The notes under the pieces: generated by a model
What the model was told of the DNA's origin: nothing
Seen by the model: only the letters and a program-made list of their open reading frames with translations
The model's database searches: none
Shown: in pieces, positions 39,243 through 48,608 of the stretch
Layout: the number at the start of each line of letters is the position of its first letter
How positions within the stretch are numbered: position 1 is the stretch's first letter
Program-made: the position numbers and the translations under genes
From: an uncultured Bryobacteraceae bacterium
GTDB taxonomy: Bacteria > Acidobacteriota > Terriglobia > Bryobacterales > Bryobacteraceae
Direction: 5' to 3'
Assembly (NCBI GenBank): GCA_937924525.1
Contig: CALDSU010000018.1
Coordinates: 1 to 64,000, forward strand
DNA: 64,000 bases

Positions 39243-40811
39243 ATGACACGCCGGGCTTGTTCCCTCATCTTTCTGGCCGCCGGCGCCGGGTTTCTGTTGC
39301 TCGCGCAGGCTCCTCCCCGAAAACCGCGCATCGCGGTGGGAGGAATCTCCGCCGAGTCGAACTCGCTGTATCCCCGGGCCGTGCCGATGCGGGAGTCTTC
39401 CCCGGTCGCAAACCGCGAGGAGTGGCTGGCGGAAACCTCGAAGGCGAATACCGTGGCCAGCGGCGTCCTTGCCGCGGCAAAACAGACCGGCCTCGAAATC
39501 TACCCGGTCCTGCGCGCGGGCGCTTCGTCGCTGGGCTACGTGGAGAAGACTTCCTTCGAGCGCGCACTGGACAAACTGGTGGATCAGTTGCAAAACGCCC
39601 GCCCGCCGTTCGACGGCGTGATTCTGATTCTGCACGGCGCAATGGTGGTGGATGGCTACCCGCACGGCGACGCCGAGGTAGTCCGGCGGGTCCGCGCGGC
39701 GATGGGCAGGGGATTCCCGATCGTGGTGACGCACGATTTCCACGCCAACGTCAGCGAAGAGATCGTGCGCGATTCCGATGTCCTGATTACCTACAAGGAG
39801 AATCCTCATCTCGACACCAAAGCGCGGGGGGAGCAGGCGGCGACAATCCTCGCCCGTATGATTCGGGGCGAGGTCAAGCCGGTGCAGGCCATCGCCAAGC
39901 CGCCCATGATCGTCAACATTGTTTATCAGGACACGTTCCATGAGCCGTACAAGCCCATCACCGACGAGAGCCGGCGCCTGGAGCGGGAGCACGCCAAAAT
40001 TCTGGCCGCCAGCGTGCCGGGCGGCTACCAGTGGGCGGACGTGCCGGCCATGGGACCGAGCGCCATCGTGGTCACCGACAACGACCCGGAACTGGCCCGG
40101 CGGGAGGCGCAGCGGCTGAGCGACCTGTTGTGGGGCATTCGCCACCGCCTGGTGTTCCGTTCTCCCGACGCCGCCACCGCGGTGCGGGACGCGATGGCCA
40201 GCGATCGCTTTCCGGTGGTCCTGATGGACACGGGGGACAACATTGGCGGCGGTTCCGCCGGCGACGGCACCTTCCTGCTGAACGAACTCGTGAAACAGAA
40301 AGCGCAGGGTTGGGTGGTGGTCATCTCCGACGCGGAAGCGAACCAAGCCGCGTTTCAGGCCGGCGTCGGCGGCGCATTCGACCAGTTGGTCGGCGGCAAG
40401 ACGGACAAGATCCATGGCGATCCGGTGCGCGTGCGGGGGCGGGTGAAGAGCCTGCACGACGGCAATTACGTCGAAACCGAAGTCCGGCACGGCGGAGGCC
40501 GCTATCAGAGCATGGGCCTGACGGCGGTCATCGAGGTGGAAGGCTCGACGCGCGATCTGCCCAACCTGCTGCTGCTCACGCGCCGCCCGACCAGTCCGAA
40601 CAGCCTGCACCAGTTGATCAGCAACGGGGTGTACCCGCAGCGGCAGCGCATCCTGGTGGCGAAAGGAACCACGGCGCCCCGCGCCGCCTACGAACCCATC
40701 GCGGCCCGCATTGTGGAAGTCAACACGGGCGGGGCGACCGACATCAACCCGGCGCGATTCACGTTCCGCCACGTGCGGCGGCCGCTGTTTGGCCTCGAGG
40801 AAGGAAGATGA
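39243..40811 (+). CDS. Secreted M81-family metallopeptidase (MlrC-like)
   Basis: This 522-residue protein has a signal peptide (about 1-22). The N-terminal part matches MlrC/M81 proteins: RIAVGGISAESNSLYPR, VILILHGAMVVDGYPHGDAE and VVTHDFHANVSEEIV, which hold the likely zinc ligands (Asp/His). The C-terminal part has VVLMDTGDNIGGGSAGDGT. MlrC cleaves linearised microcystin, but most family members have unknown peptide substrates. Export is notable, since many homologues are cytoplasmic. Confidence 0.9.
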   Translation: MTRRACSLIFLAAGAGFLLLAQAPPRKPRIAVGGISAESNSLYPRAVPMRESSPVANREEWLAETSKANTVASGVLAAAKQTGLEIYPVLRAGASSLGYVEKTSFERALDKLVDQLQNARPPFDGVILILHGAMVVDGYPHGDAEVVRRVRAAMGRGFPIVVTHDFHANVSEEIVRDSDVLITYKENPHLDTKARGEQAATILARMIRGEVKPVQAIAKPPMIVNIVYQDTFHEPYKPITDESRRLEREHAKILAASVPGGYQWADVPAMGPSAIVVTDNDPELARREAQRLSDLLWGIRHRLVFRSPDAATAVRDAMASDRFPVVLMDTGDNIGGGSAGDGTFLLNELVKQKAQGWVVVISDAEANQAAFQAGVGGAFDQLVGGKTDKIHGDPVRVRGRVKSLHDGNYVETEVRHGGGRYQSMGLTAVIEVEGSTRDLPNLLLLTRRPTSPNSLHQLISNGVYPQRQRILVAKGTTAPRAAYEPIAARIVEVNTGGATDINPARFTFRHVRRPLFGLEEGR

Positions 40812-40887
40812 GCAGACGCTGCGGAGAGCGCCTCCCGGCACGCGGACAGGGCCGGCGCCGCCAGGTCCCGGGAGGCGCGAAGCGGCC

Positions 40888-41295
40888 CTATTCGCCCAGG
40901 ATGTCGTACGTGGTGGTGCCGGGCTTGCGCACCTTTTCGTACGCTTTCATCCACTCGGCGTGGTAGGGGTCGGCGGCGTAGGCCTTCAGCGCTTCCTCCC
41001 CCTGGGTTGAAAACTCCATGCACACGCCGTGCTGGCGCTGATTGCGCTCGCCCCTGGCGTTGAACTGGTTCAGCGGCCGCAACAGCTTTCCGTGCCACAC
41101 GCGTTTGATGCTCTTGATCTTTTTGGGCATCGCGTCGGTAGCGGCGCGGAACGCCTGCCAGTCTTCGTCGGTGGCCGTTTCGATCACGGTGAACGCGAAG
41201 CAATGCATCATCGACTTTTCGCCCGCCCGCGCGGTAGCGCCGGCCAGCAGCAACCCCGCCGCCAGCACGCCGAGGGCTCTCCAGAGTTCCGTCAT
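40888..41295 (-). CDS. Secreted Dabb-type (stress-responsive A/B barrel) protein
   Basis: This 135-residue protein has a signal peptide (about 1-24), then a small alpha/beta barrel domain: MHCFAFTVIETATDEDWQAF, GVCMEFSTQGEEALKAY and DPYHAEWMKAYEKV. Dabb proteins form dimeric ferredoxin-like barrels, and some act in small-molecule metabolism; the substrate here is unknown. GGAGGAAAACAG before the ATG is a strong Shine-Dalgarno, and TAAACT lies further upstream as a possible -10. The gene is divergent from the enolase at 41361. Confidence 0.85.
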   Translation of the reverse strand: MTELWRALGVLAAGLLLAGATARAGEKSMMHCFAFTVIETATDEDWQAFRAATDAMPKKIKSIKRVWHGKLLRPLNQFNARGERNQRQHGVCMEFSTQGEEALKAYAADPYHAEWMKAYEKVRKPGTTTYDILGE

Positions 41296-41347
41296 CTGTT
41301 TTCCTCCTTCAGGGGAACCCGCTTAGTTTATCACCGGGCCGCGCCCT

Positions 41348-41353
41348 TACAAT
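41348..41353 (+). promoter_or_regulatory. -10-like TACAAT seven bases before the enolase-family gene
   Basis: TACAAT is followed by TGAGGAA and the ATG at 41361. GAGG lies directly before the ATG, too close to serve as a normal Shine-Dalgarno. Confidence 0.4.
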
Positions 41354-41360
41354 TGAGGAA

Positions 41361-42500
41361 ATGCGCATCACGGCGATCGAGACCCTGTACTTGTCCTGCG
41401 GCATTACTGTGCACGCCGGACCCGTCCGGTGGACGTGGGTCCGGATCCATACCGACGCCGGACTGACCGGTCTCGGAGAGACGTATCCCAACCCGGAGGT
41501 GGAGACGGCGGTGATCCACTCCGCGCTCGCCCCCGTGCTGTTGGGACAGGATCCGCTGGCGATCGACCGGTTGTGGCGGGAGATGTTCCTCGCCGTGTCT
41601 TACAGCGGCTGGGCAGGCGCGGAGATGCGGGCCATCAGCGCGGTCGACCTCGCCCTCTGGGACCTGGCCGGAAAGGCCGCCGGCATGCCGGTCTACCAGT
41701 TGCTGGGCGGAGCGTCGCGCGAGTGGATTCCCACCTATAACACCTGCTATGACCACCTGGACTTTCTGACCGAGCCGGTCCGGCTGGCGCGGGACCTGGC
41801 GTCGCAGGGAATCAACGCCATGAAGATCTGGCCGTTCGATGGCATCGCCCGGGAAACGCGCGGCCAATTCCTCACCAAAGATCAGTTGCGGCGGGGCGTG
41901 GAACCGTTGCGGCGGATCCGCGAGGAATTGGGTGACCGCATGGATGTGGCGCTCGAGTTCCATGGCTACTGGAACCTGCCGTGCGCCATCGAGATCGCCC
42001 GCGCGGTGGAACCCTACGCGCCGCTCTGGCTGGAAGAGATGCTTCCGCAGGACAACCTGGCCGCCTACCGGGAGTTGGCGGAGGCCACGCGGCTGCCGCT
42101 CTGCCTCAGCGAACGGCTGATGACGCGGTGGGGTTTCCGGGAGTTGCTGGACAACCGCGCCGCCCGGATCGTGATGCCGGACTTGTGCTGGTGCGGGGGG
42201 ATCTCCGAGGGCCGCAAAATCGCCTCCGCCGCGGAGACATACTACTTGCCGGTGGCTCCGCACAATTGCGGCGGGCCGGTCTTGCACGCCGCCACCGGAC
42301 ATCTGGCGGCGAACGTGCCCAATTTGTATCTGATGGAATCGGTCCGGCGTCACTACGCGGAGGAATACCTGGGGCTCACCGCCGCCCCATGGCTGGCGGA
42401 AGACGGGCGTTTTCCGCTGCCCGGCGGGCCGGGACTCGGAGTGGAACTGGCCGAAGGGATTGAGGCGCGGCCAGGGGCGATGGTACGCCGGACGCCATGA
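41361..42500 (+). CDS. Mandelate racemase/muconate lactonizing enzyme family protein
   Basis: This 379-residue cytoplasmic member of the enolase superfamily has LGGASREWIPTYNT, the second-strand lysine in GINAMKIWPFDG, metal ligands in ALEFHGYW, WLEEMLPQDN and CLSERLMTR, and the histidine in APHNCGGP. The pattern is that of sugar-acid dehydratases of the D-galactonate or gluconate type, but the first metal position is Glu rather than Asp, so I do not assign a substrate. It is the second enolase-superfamily enzyme in the window and, unlike that at 1061, has no export signal. Confidence 0.88.
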   Translation: MRITAIETLYLSCGITVHAGPVRWTWVRIHTDAGLTGLGETYPNPEVETAVIHSALAPVLLGQDPLAIDRLWREMFLAVSYSGWAGAEMRAISAVDLALWDLAGKAAGMPVYQLLGGASREWIPTYNTCYDHLDFLTEPVRLARDLASQGINAMKIWPFDGIARETRGQFLTKDQLRRGVEPLRRIREELGDRMDVALEFHGYWNLPCAIEIARAVEPYAPLWLEEMLPQDNLAAYRELAEATRLPLCLSERLMTRWGFRELLDNRAARIVMPDLCWCGGISEGRKIASAAETYYLPVAPHNCGGPVLHAATGHLAANVPNLYLMESVRRHYAEEYLGLTAAPWLAEDGRFPLPGGPGLGVELAEGIEARPGAMVRRTP

Positions 42501-42628
42501 GTAATAGGTCAACAGCGCCAGCAGTCCCAGCGGCATTACGGTACTTGGGTTGGGGTTCTAAGGGATTTGAGACGTAGTCTTGGAAGCCCGTTTCGTTCTA
42601 CGATTTGAGGGACGAAGTGGGCGCGGCT

Positions 42629-44371
42629 ATGAACTGTTTGCTGTGCGGGGCCAAATTGGCAATCTTCCGGAAGTCGTCGATTGGCGATTTCTGCAGCCTG
42701 GAGCACCGCGCGTTGTACCTGGCTGATCACGAGGGAGTTCAGCCGGGGGAGAGTGCGGCGAAGCAAGCCCCGTCGGCGGTCCGCTTGGCGGAAACCGCAG
42801 CGCCGGCGGGTCCGGACGCTGCCGAGCCAGCGGGCCTGCGGTCTCCTGCCGTATCGAATTTCTTATCGCCATTTCCAGCGCCGGCGTTAGGACGGCGCAC
42901 GCCACGCGCCGGGACCGGGCTCCAGGTGGCGGCCGCCCCACCGCAACTCCCTGCCGGCCCGGTTCTGCGACGGGCGCGTTTGACCTCTGCCGGGCTGGTC
43001 CTGCCTTGGTCGGGTTCCGCAAGTTTGGGCTTTTCGCTGTCGACGCTGGTGGCCGCTGCCTGGGCGCGCGACGGCAGTCCGGCCCTGGCGTCCGAGGAAC
43101 TGACGCCGCGCTTCGTGCGCCTGCTTGCGTATCCTCAGCCGGGTGAAGTAGATACGGATCTTCCGCGGCCGAGCCAGCGCTCCCCGCTGGCCTCCAAGCC
43201 GGTCCTGCAACTGCCTTCGGCAATCGGAGGCTCCGCATTCGATCTGCCGCAGTCCCGCGCCGAATTCGTGGGCCGGCGGACCATCGATCCGCTCCTGCTG
43301 CGACGCGCCGGCGTTCGGCCGGACGTGCCGGCAGGCGAGTCGTCGTCGGGTTTGCGGCCGGTGGTGCCCACTCACCTCGTGCTGCCGCAGAACGATCTGC
43401 CGCGAATTGACCCCAAAGAGTCCATCCGCGCGATTTCCCAGGCGGCCGCCGCGCGCGCCGCCGAAGCCGTCAGCCGGTACGACGTGGAGGAATTCGTTGC
43501 GCCTCGCATCCCCCCGCGCCCGGCGGAAGACGACTGGCTGCACAACCTCTCCAAACTGATGCCGCCTGCGCCGACCCTGCTGGCGATTGCGGCCTGCGCG
43601 ATCTTCACGGTGGCTACGCTTACCTTCCTCGCTCTTCCCAAACCGGTGTTCTCCGCCGCGTCGGAAGGGCAGGGATTCTCGAGCCAGATCGCCAATTTTC
43701 GGGCGCTGGTACGCAGCCGGTCCGCCATCCGTTATCAGGACGACTTCCGGTCCGGTTTGGGCAACTGGGACGGCGGGGAAGGCTGGGCGAAGGAATGGGC
43801 CTACGATCAGGCGGGCTCCCTGCGGCCCGGCAGGCTCGGACTCTGGCGTAAGTCCATGTCTCTTACCAACTACAGGCTCGAATTTCTCGGTCAGATCGAA
43901 AAGCGCAGCTTGTCCTGGGTGTTCCGCGCCGCCGACGTCAACAACTTCCACGCCGCCAAGATTACGATCAGCAGACCGGGCCCGTTGCCGCTGGCCGACC
44001 TCGTCCGCTACACCGTGGTGGACGGTGTGGCCGGTCCCCGGACTTCGGTGCCGCTACCGTTCGCCGTTCGCAACGACACGTTGTATCAAGTCCAGATGGA
44101 CATTCAGGGTTCGCACTTTGCAACCAAAGTGAACGGGCGGATTGTTGACTCCTGGACCGATGCGCGTCATCCTGCCGGGGGCGTGGGCTTCTTCTCGGAC
44201 AATGGCGAACAGTCGCGCGTGCGCTGGCTGAGAGTATCGCACCGCGATGACTTCATCGGGCGGATCTGTTCCTACCTCACCGCGGAAAACCTGATGCCCG
44301 CGGAACAGGACGAAGTGCTGGCCTCGGCCACCCTGCTGGTGGACGGTGAGACAGTTCTGTTGGTCCGCTAA
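42629..44371 (+). CDS. Zinc-finger/transmembrane/lectin-like protein, copy 1
   Basis: This 580-residue protein has an unusual layout. An N-terminal treble-clef-like zinc finger has C3-x2-C6-x15-C22-x3-H26 (FCSLEH). A long Ala/Pro-rich, probably disordered region follows (about 40-290), then one membrane span (about 315-336, LLAIAACAIFTVATLTFLAL), then a concanavalin-like beta domain (about 360-540) with DDFRSGLGNWDG, FRAADVNNFHAAKI and VNGRIVDSWTD. The finger should be cytoplasmic and the beta domain periplasmic. It resembles a signalling or scaffolding protein, but I know no described example. It is followed by a paralogue at 44413. Confidence 0.7.
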   Translation: MNCLLCGAKLAIFRKSSIGDFCSLEHRALYLADHEGVQPGESAAKQAPSAVRLAETAAPAGPDAAEPAGLRSPAVSNFLSPFPAPALGRRTPRAGTGLQVAAAPPQLPAGPVLRRARLTSAGLVLPWSGSASLGFSLSTLVAAAWARDGSPALASEELTPRFVRLLAYPQPGEVDTDLPRPSQRSPLASKPVLQLPSAIGGSAFDLPQSRAEFVGRRTIDPLLLRRAGVRPDVPAGESSSGLRPVVPTHLVLPQNDLPRIDPKESIRAISQAAAARAAEAVSRYDVEEFVAPRIPPRPAEDDWLHNLSKLMPPAPTLLAIAACAIFTVATLTFLALPKPVFSAASEGQGFSSQIANFRALVRSRSAIRYQDDFRSGLGNWDGGEGWAKEWAYDQAGSLRPGRLGLWRKSMSLTNYRLEFLGQIEKRSLSWVFRAADVNNFHAAKITISRPGPLPLADLVRYTVVDGVAGPRTSVPLPFAVRNDTLYQVQMDIQGSHFATKVNGRIVDSWTDARHPAGGVGFFSDNGEQSRVRWLRVSHRDDFIGRICSYLTAENLMPAEQDEVLASATLLVDGETVLLVR

Positions 44372-44406
44372 GTATTTTTCCCATCTAGGCGCGCGCAACA
44401 AGTACC

Positions 44407-44420
44407 GGTACCATGGTACC
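44407..44420. promoter_or_regulatory. Perfect 14-bp palindrome covering a start codon
   Basis: GGTACCATGGTACC is self-complementary and includes the ATG at 44413. It may be an operator or RNA hairpin, or it may indicate that translation starts at a later ATG (44446 or 44455). Confidence 0.3.
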
Positions 44421-46842
44421 CAGGCGGGGAGTGCGCCCGGCCGGGATGCGTTCGATGACGTGTCTCTATTGCGCGAAGAAAATTCCGCTGATTCGCCGCT
44501 GGTCTGACCCGCAGTTCTGCTGCGAGGAGCACCGGCGCGCGCACTTGGAAGAGGCGAACCACCACGGTTTGGCCCGCCTCCTAGAGAATCCCGTCCCCGC
44601 CAAATTCGCGGCGGTGGCGCTGCCGCCTACCGGGACCGGAACGGTCGACGGATTGGCCCACTCGGTGGGGGACTTGCGGTTCGGCAGGCGCTTGCAGCCG
44701 CCGGTCATCAGACCGCCGGCCGTGCGGCCACCGGCGCCCGCAGACGCCGAGACGCCACAGCTGGCTGCACCGCGCTACTACCACCCGCCCTTGGATTCGG
44801 CGGTGGGTTGCGAGGCAGCCTTGCGCGAGTCCAACGCCAGACCATTCCCGCGGCAGGGCCCCGTGTGGACGTTTCCGCCGCGGCGGTCCTACCGGCTGGC
44901 GCCTCCGTCCTGGCGCCGGCCCGATTCGCTGGCCGCGGTGGACGACGTGGAATGCCAAGCCTCCTGGTGGCCGGACGAGCCCCGCTGGAGCGCTCTTTCC
45001 CTAAGCCTGGGAGCGGACATTCCGGCCCGCCGCCCTACGCTCCATGCCGGAATATGGGTGTCCGCACAGCCGGGCACGGCCGCCGCCGGATGTTGCGCCC
45101 CGCAGCCTGCCGGAGCATTCGTCTTCGGGGGCTGGCCGGCGGCTCTGCCCGCGATCCGGCAGGAGGCCCTCGAAGTCAAAGACATCGGCGCCACTTGGGA
45201 ACCGCAGGCGCCCGCCGGGGCTGTGGCGTGCCCGCCACCGGCGAAGGCCGGGCTTCTACGGCGGCCACGGGGCGCAGGGAGCCTCCGATTCCCCGCCCCG
45301 ATGCCGGCCTTGAGCATTTCCAGTGCCCCGGCAGTCCGGGCAGAATCTGGTCTCCCCGCTTGCGACGTGCAGCCCGTCATTCCCTCGGCGCACGAGGGCG
45401 TGCTGCCGCTGGTCTCCCTGGAGCCGATGCTTCCCGTGTTCGCCTCGGCGTATCCCTCTCGGCCGCTGCGGTTGTCAGCTCGGAACCAGGACTGGCCGCC
45501 CGCGCGGCAGGCCCTCCCGGTCGCACCGGTCGCTGCGGCGCATTTCCCCGCTCATGCTGCCTACGGCCCGGTGATTGCCCGGTTTACGTTGACCGGACTC
45601 CGGCTCCCTGGACTGGCGGGCGAGCCGGATCTGTTTCTGGCCAAGCCAGGCGTCATCGCCCCGGCAGTCTCTCCGGTCGAGGGCAGAACCCGCCACTTCG
45701 AAGCGGGCGGCGGCTGGCTGGGTCTGCCCATGGCGCTTCCCGAGCCGGTTGCGGCGCAGCGGGAACCGCTGGTGTCGGCCAAGTTCGGAGACGAAGAAGC
45801 GCGGCTGCCGGCTGAACCCGGCGGCTTGCAGCCATTTCTGGCCCCCGCGGCCGCCGGCGCGCTGGCGGCGGCCGATATTCCGGCGGCCCCGGTGACCTCC
45901 CTGGCGGAAGAGTCCGCTCCGCCGGCGCCTAGCGTCGCCGCGCCCCCGGGAATCTGGGAGCGCATTCGCAACTCCGGAACGAGGATTTCTTCCGCCTGGC
46001 GGCAGCTTGTTCGCCAGCGCCGCCGCATCGCCGCCGCCGTCCGCCGGGCTCGGTGGTTGCCGCCCCTCGCGCCGTCCGCCGGGGTTCCCGAGGTTTTCCA
46101 ACGGGCGTGGCGGGCCACGCCGTTGTACGCCAGGGGCATCGTGCTGGTAGTCCCGCTCATGGTGCCGACCCTGTTCTATGCGAGTCTCCAGACCGCAGCG
46201 CCCCCGTCGGGGACTTTCGCCTCGATTCGCGAGGCCATCCGGGCGCGGGCGACCGTTCTGATCGAAGAGGAGTTCCGGACCGGTTTCGGCGCCTGGAGCG
46301 GTCCCCCGGGCTGGCAGTTGACCTGGGCGCGGGATCAGGCCGGCGCGGCGATGCCCGGCGCCCTGGCGATCCTGGAGCGATCCCGTCCCCTGGGGGACTA
46401 CCGGGTCGAGTTCGCGGCCCAGATGGAGAAACGCGGACTCGCCTTCGCGCTCCGCGCGGCGGACACCCAGAACTATCACGCGGTGCAGTTCCTTATGGTG
46501 AAACCCGGCCCGCTGCCCGTCGTGCACATCGTGCGCTATCCGGTGGTGAACGGCCGCGCCGGCTCGCGAACCGAGTTACCCATGCCGCTGGCTCTCCGCC
46601 CGGATACGCTCTACCAGGTGACCGCCCACGTCCGGGGAGATCAGTTTATCGTCTCGGTGAACGGGCAGGTGGTGGACACGTGGACAGATCCGTTGCGCCC
46701 GACCGGCGGCGTCGGGTTTTTCGCTGAGAAAGGCATGGCATTTCGCCTGCGTTGGGTGCGGGTGGTCGATAAAGATGATTTTCTGGGGTGGCTCTGCTCT
46801 CAATTTTCTCCGAAGACTGTCGATAGTATATCGTCGAGGTAA
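44413..46842 (+). CDS. Zinc-finger/transmembrane/lectin-like protein, copy 2
   Basis: This 809-residue paralogue has the same order of parts. Its zinc finger has exactly the same spacing, C17-x2-C20-x15-C36-x3-H40 (QFCCEEH). A very long Pro/Ala-rich segment (about 55-560) and one membrane span (about 570-592, GIVLVVPLMVPTLFYASL) come next. The beta domain contains EEFRTGFGAWSG, LRAADTQNYHAVQF and VNGQVVDTWTD. The two beta domains align well over their length while the linkers differ, so function probably sits in the ends. The start is uncertain (44413, 44446 or 44455). The TPR gene follows 54 bases later. Confidence 0.7.
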   Translation: MVPRRGVRPAGMRSMTCLYCAKKIPLIRRWSDPQFCCEEHRRAHLEEANHHGLARLLENPVPAKFAAVALPPTGTGTVDGLAHSVGDLRFGRRLQPPVIRPPAVRPPAPADAETPQLAAPRYYHPPLDSAVGCEAALRESNARPFPRQGPVWTFPPRRSYRLAPPSWRRPDSLAAVDDVECQASWWPDEPRWSALSLSLGADIPARRPTLHAGIWVSAQPGTAAAGCCAPQPAGAFVFGGWPAALPAIRQEALEVKDIGATWEPQAPAGAVACPPPAKAGLLRRPRGAGSLRFPAPMPALSISSAPAVRAESGLPACDVQPVIPSAHEGVLPLVSLEPMLPVFASAYPSRPLRLSARNQDWPPARQALPVAPVAAAHFPAHAAYGPVIARFTLTGLRLPGLAGEPDLFLAKPGVIAPAVSPVEGRTRHFEAGGGWLGLPMALPEPVAAQREPLVSAKFGDEEARLPAEPGGLQPFLAPAAAGALAAADIPAAPVTSLAEESAPPAPSVAAPPGIWERIRNSGTRISSAWRQLVRQRRRIAAAVRRARWLPPLAPSAGVPEVFQRAWRATPLYARGIVLVVPLMVPTLFYASLQTAAPPSGTFASIREAIRARATVLIEEEFRTGFGAWSGPPGWQLTWARDQAGAAMPGALAILERSRPLGDYRVEFAAQMEKRGLAFALRAADTQNYHAVQFLMVKPGPLPVVHIVRYPVVNGRAGSRTELPMPLALRPDTLYQVTAHVRGDQFIVSVNGQVVDTWTDPLRPTGGVGFFAEKGMAFRLRWVRVVDKDDFLGWLCSQFSPKTVDSISSR

Positions 46843-46896
46843 GGCGTGTCTTGAGCCTCGGGGGCGGCCCGTGCCGCGCCAGGGAGAGAAGAGCCG

Positions 46897-48507
46897 ATGA
46901 GCAACCAGAAGCGCTGGGTGAATGGATCCGATGCGAGTTCGGGCGGGCAGGCGACGACTTCGCAGCTTTTTGCCCGGGCCGTTTCGCTTCACATGGAAGG
47001 CCGGGGAGACGAAGCCTTGGTCGAACTGGAACGCGCGCTGCGGGGAGGAGAGCGCCGCCCCGAGATTTATTCGGCCATTGGCTACATCCGCTACGAACGG
47101 AAGCAGTACGATGAGGCGGCGACGGCTTACCGGCGGCTGCTGGAACTGGAGCCCGGCCACCTGGCGGGCTGCTTCAACCTGGCGCTGTGCCTCCAAGGTG
47201 GAGAGCATTGGCAGGACGCCGTCGAGTATTTTCAACGGACGCTCCGCCAGCAACCCGACCGCCTGGAGGCGTACCTCGGCCTGGGCGCCTGCGAATTGCA
47301 CCTGGGGCATGGCAAGTCCGCGCTGGAAGCCTACGAGAAGGCACTCGATCGCGATCCGGACTCTGAAGCGGCCAAGTTCGGCCGCGCCGTGGCTCTGCAA
47401 TTGAACGGCGATCTGGTCGAAGCCGAGCAGGCGTACAAGGAGATTCTGAAGGGCAACCCGTCCTCCATCGAAACCCTGATTAATCTGATCTGGATGTGCG
47501 GCGAGCGCAAGGACTATGGGGCCATGTCCAAGTACGCGCTGGAACTGCTGCAAATCAAACCGGATTCCCTGGCCGCCCTGCAAGGCTTGGCCATGGCCTC
47601 GTTCGCCTCGAGCGACTATGAAAAGGCCGCCGAGTTCTGCGAGTTGCTCGTCGAGCAGGCGCCGGATTCGTTCGAGGGGTGGTTCAACCTCGGACTGGCG
47701 TTTCAGAAAGCGAAGAACTTCCCTCGCGCCGCCGAGGTCTACGCGCGCGCGCTGGAATTGCAACCGGCGGAAGCGCAACTCCACATCAATCTCGGGATCG
47801 TGCACCAGGAAATGGGGGACTGGAAACAGGCGCGGGAGTGTTACGAGAAGGCGCTGGCGCTGTTGCCCGACTCGGAAACCGCGCAGTGGAATCTGGGCCT
47901 GGTGCTGGAACGGCAGCAGGACCTGTCGGAAGCCGAGGCGGCCTACGCGGCGCTGCTCGAGCAGAACCCCGGTTTTGAGGAAGCCCGCTTCCGGATGGGC
48001 TACATCCGGCTTCAGTTGGGCGACTATCGCGGCAGCGCGGAGGCGTTTGAAGAGTGCCTCAAGCGGCGCCCGCGCTGGCCGGAGGCGCAGTTGAACGCCG
48101 GGCTCGCCTATTGGAAGATGGGCGATCTGCATGCGGCGCGCGTGGCGTTCCAGCGGACCATCGCCCTCGACCCCAACTCACTGGAAGGGCTCCGCGGCCT
48201 GGCCGGGATCGCTCTCGAACAGGGCGATAACGAGGAGGCGCTCGAACTGCACCATCAGTTGATCGACAAGGGCCAGCGCTCGCCCGAGTTGCTCTACAAC
48301 ACCGGGCTGCTGCTGCAAAAAGCCTCCAAACACGACGATGCGGCCCGCCTCTACCGCGAGGCGCTGGAAGTGGCGCCGGAGTTCGCCGAGGCGCAACTGA
48401 ACCTCGGCATCGCCCTCAAGGCCCTCGGCCAGGAGGACGAGGCCCGCGCCTACTGGCGCAAGGCGCTCAAAACCAAGCCGGATCTGGCGGCCGGCTATTT
48501 CGAATAG
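46897..48507 (+). CDS. Large TPR-repeat protein
   Basis: This 536-residue protein consists almost entirely of tetratricopeptide repeats, about fourteen, such as AIGYIRYERKQYDEAATAYR, LGACELHLGHGKSALEAYEK and NLGIVHQEMGDWKQARECYE. It has no signal peptide or membrane span and is probably a cytoplasmic protein-interaction scaffold. An AGGGAGAGAAG Shine-Dalgarno lies before the ATG. Its place directly after two membrane proteins with cytoplasmic zinc fingers suggests that it may bind their N-terminal parts. Confidence 0.88.
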   Translation: MSNQKRWVNGSDASSGGQATTSQLFARAVSLHMEGRGDEALVELERALRGGERRPEIYSAIGYIRYERKQYDEAATAYRRLLELEPGHLAGCFNLALCLQGGEHWQDAVEYFQRTLRQQPDRLEAYLGLGACELHLGHGKSALEAYEKALDRDPDSEAAKFGRAVALQLNGDLVEAEQAYKEILKGNPSSIETLINLIWMCGERKDYGAMSKYALELLQIKPDSLAALQGLAMASFASSDYEKAAEFCELLVEQAPDSFEGWFNLGLAFQKAKNFPRAAEVYARALELQPAEAQLHINLGIVHQEMGDWKQARECYEKALALLPDSETAQWNLGLVLERQQDLSEAEAAYAALLEQNPGFEEARFRMGYIRLQLGDYRGSAEAFEECLKRRPRWPEAQLNAGLAYWKMGDLHAARVAFQRTIALDPNSLEGLRGLAGIALEQGDNEEALELHHQLIDKGQRSPELLYNTGLLLQKASKHDDAARLYREALEVAPEFAEAQLNLGIALKALGQEDEARAYWRKALKTKPDLAAGYFE

Positions 48508-48596
48508 CCGAGCCTGCGGGGTCTGCTCATTCCCGGCCGCGGCTCGCACAGGTGCTTCGGCGTCGTCGCAGCTCCGGGGCCGCATCCTTCGCGCGT

Positions 48597-48602
48597 TATC
48601 CT
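48597..48602 (+). promoter_or_regulatory. -10-like TATCCT six bases before the GNAT gene
   Basis: The hexamer is followed by GACGGC and the ATG at 48609. No Shine-Dalgarno is present. Confidence 0.35.
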
Positions 48603-48608
48603 GACGGC

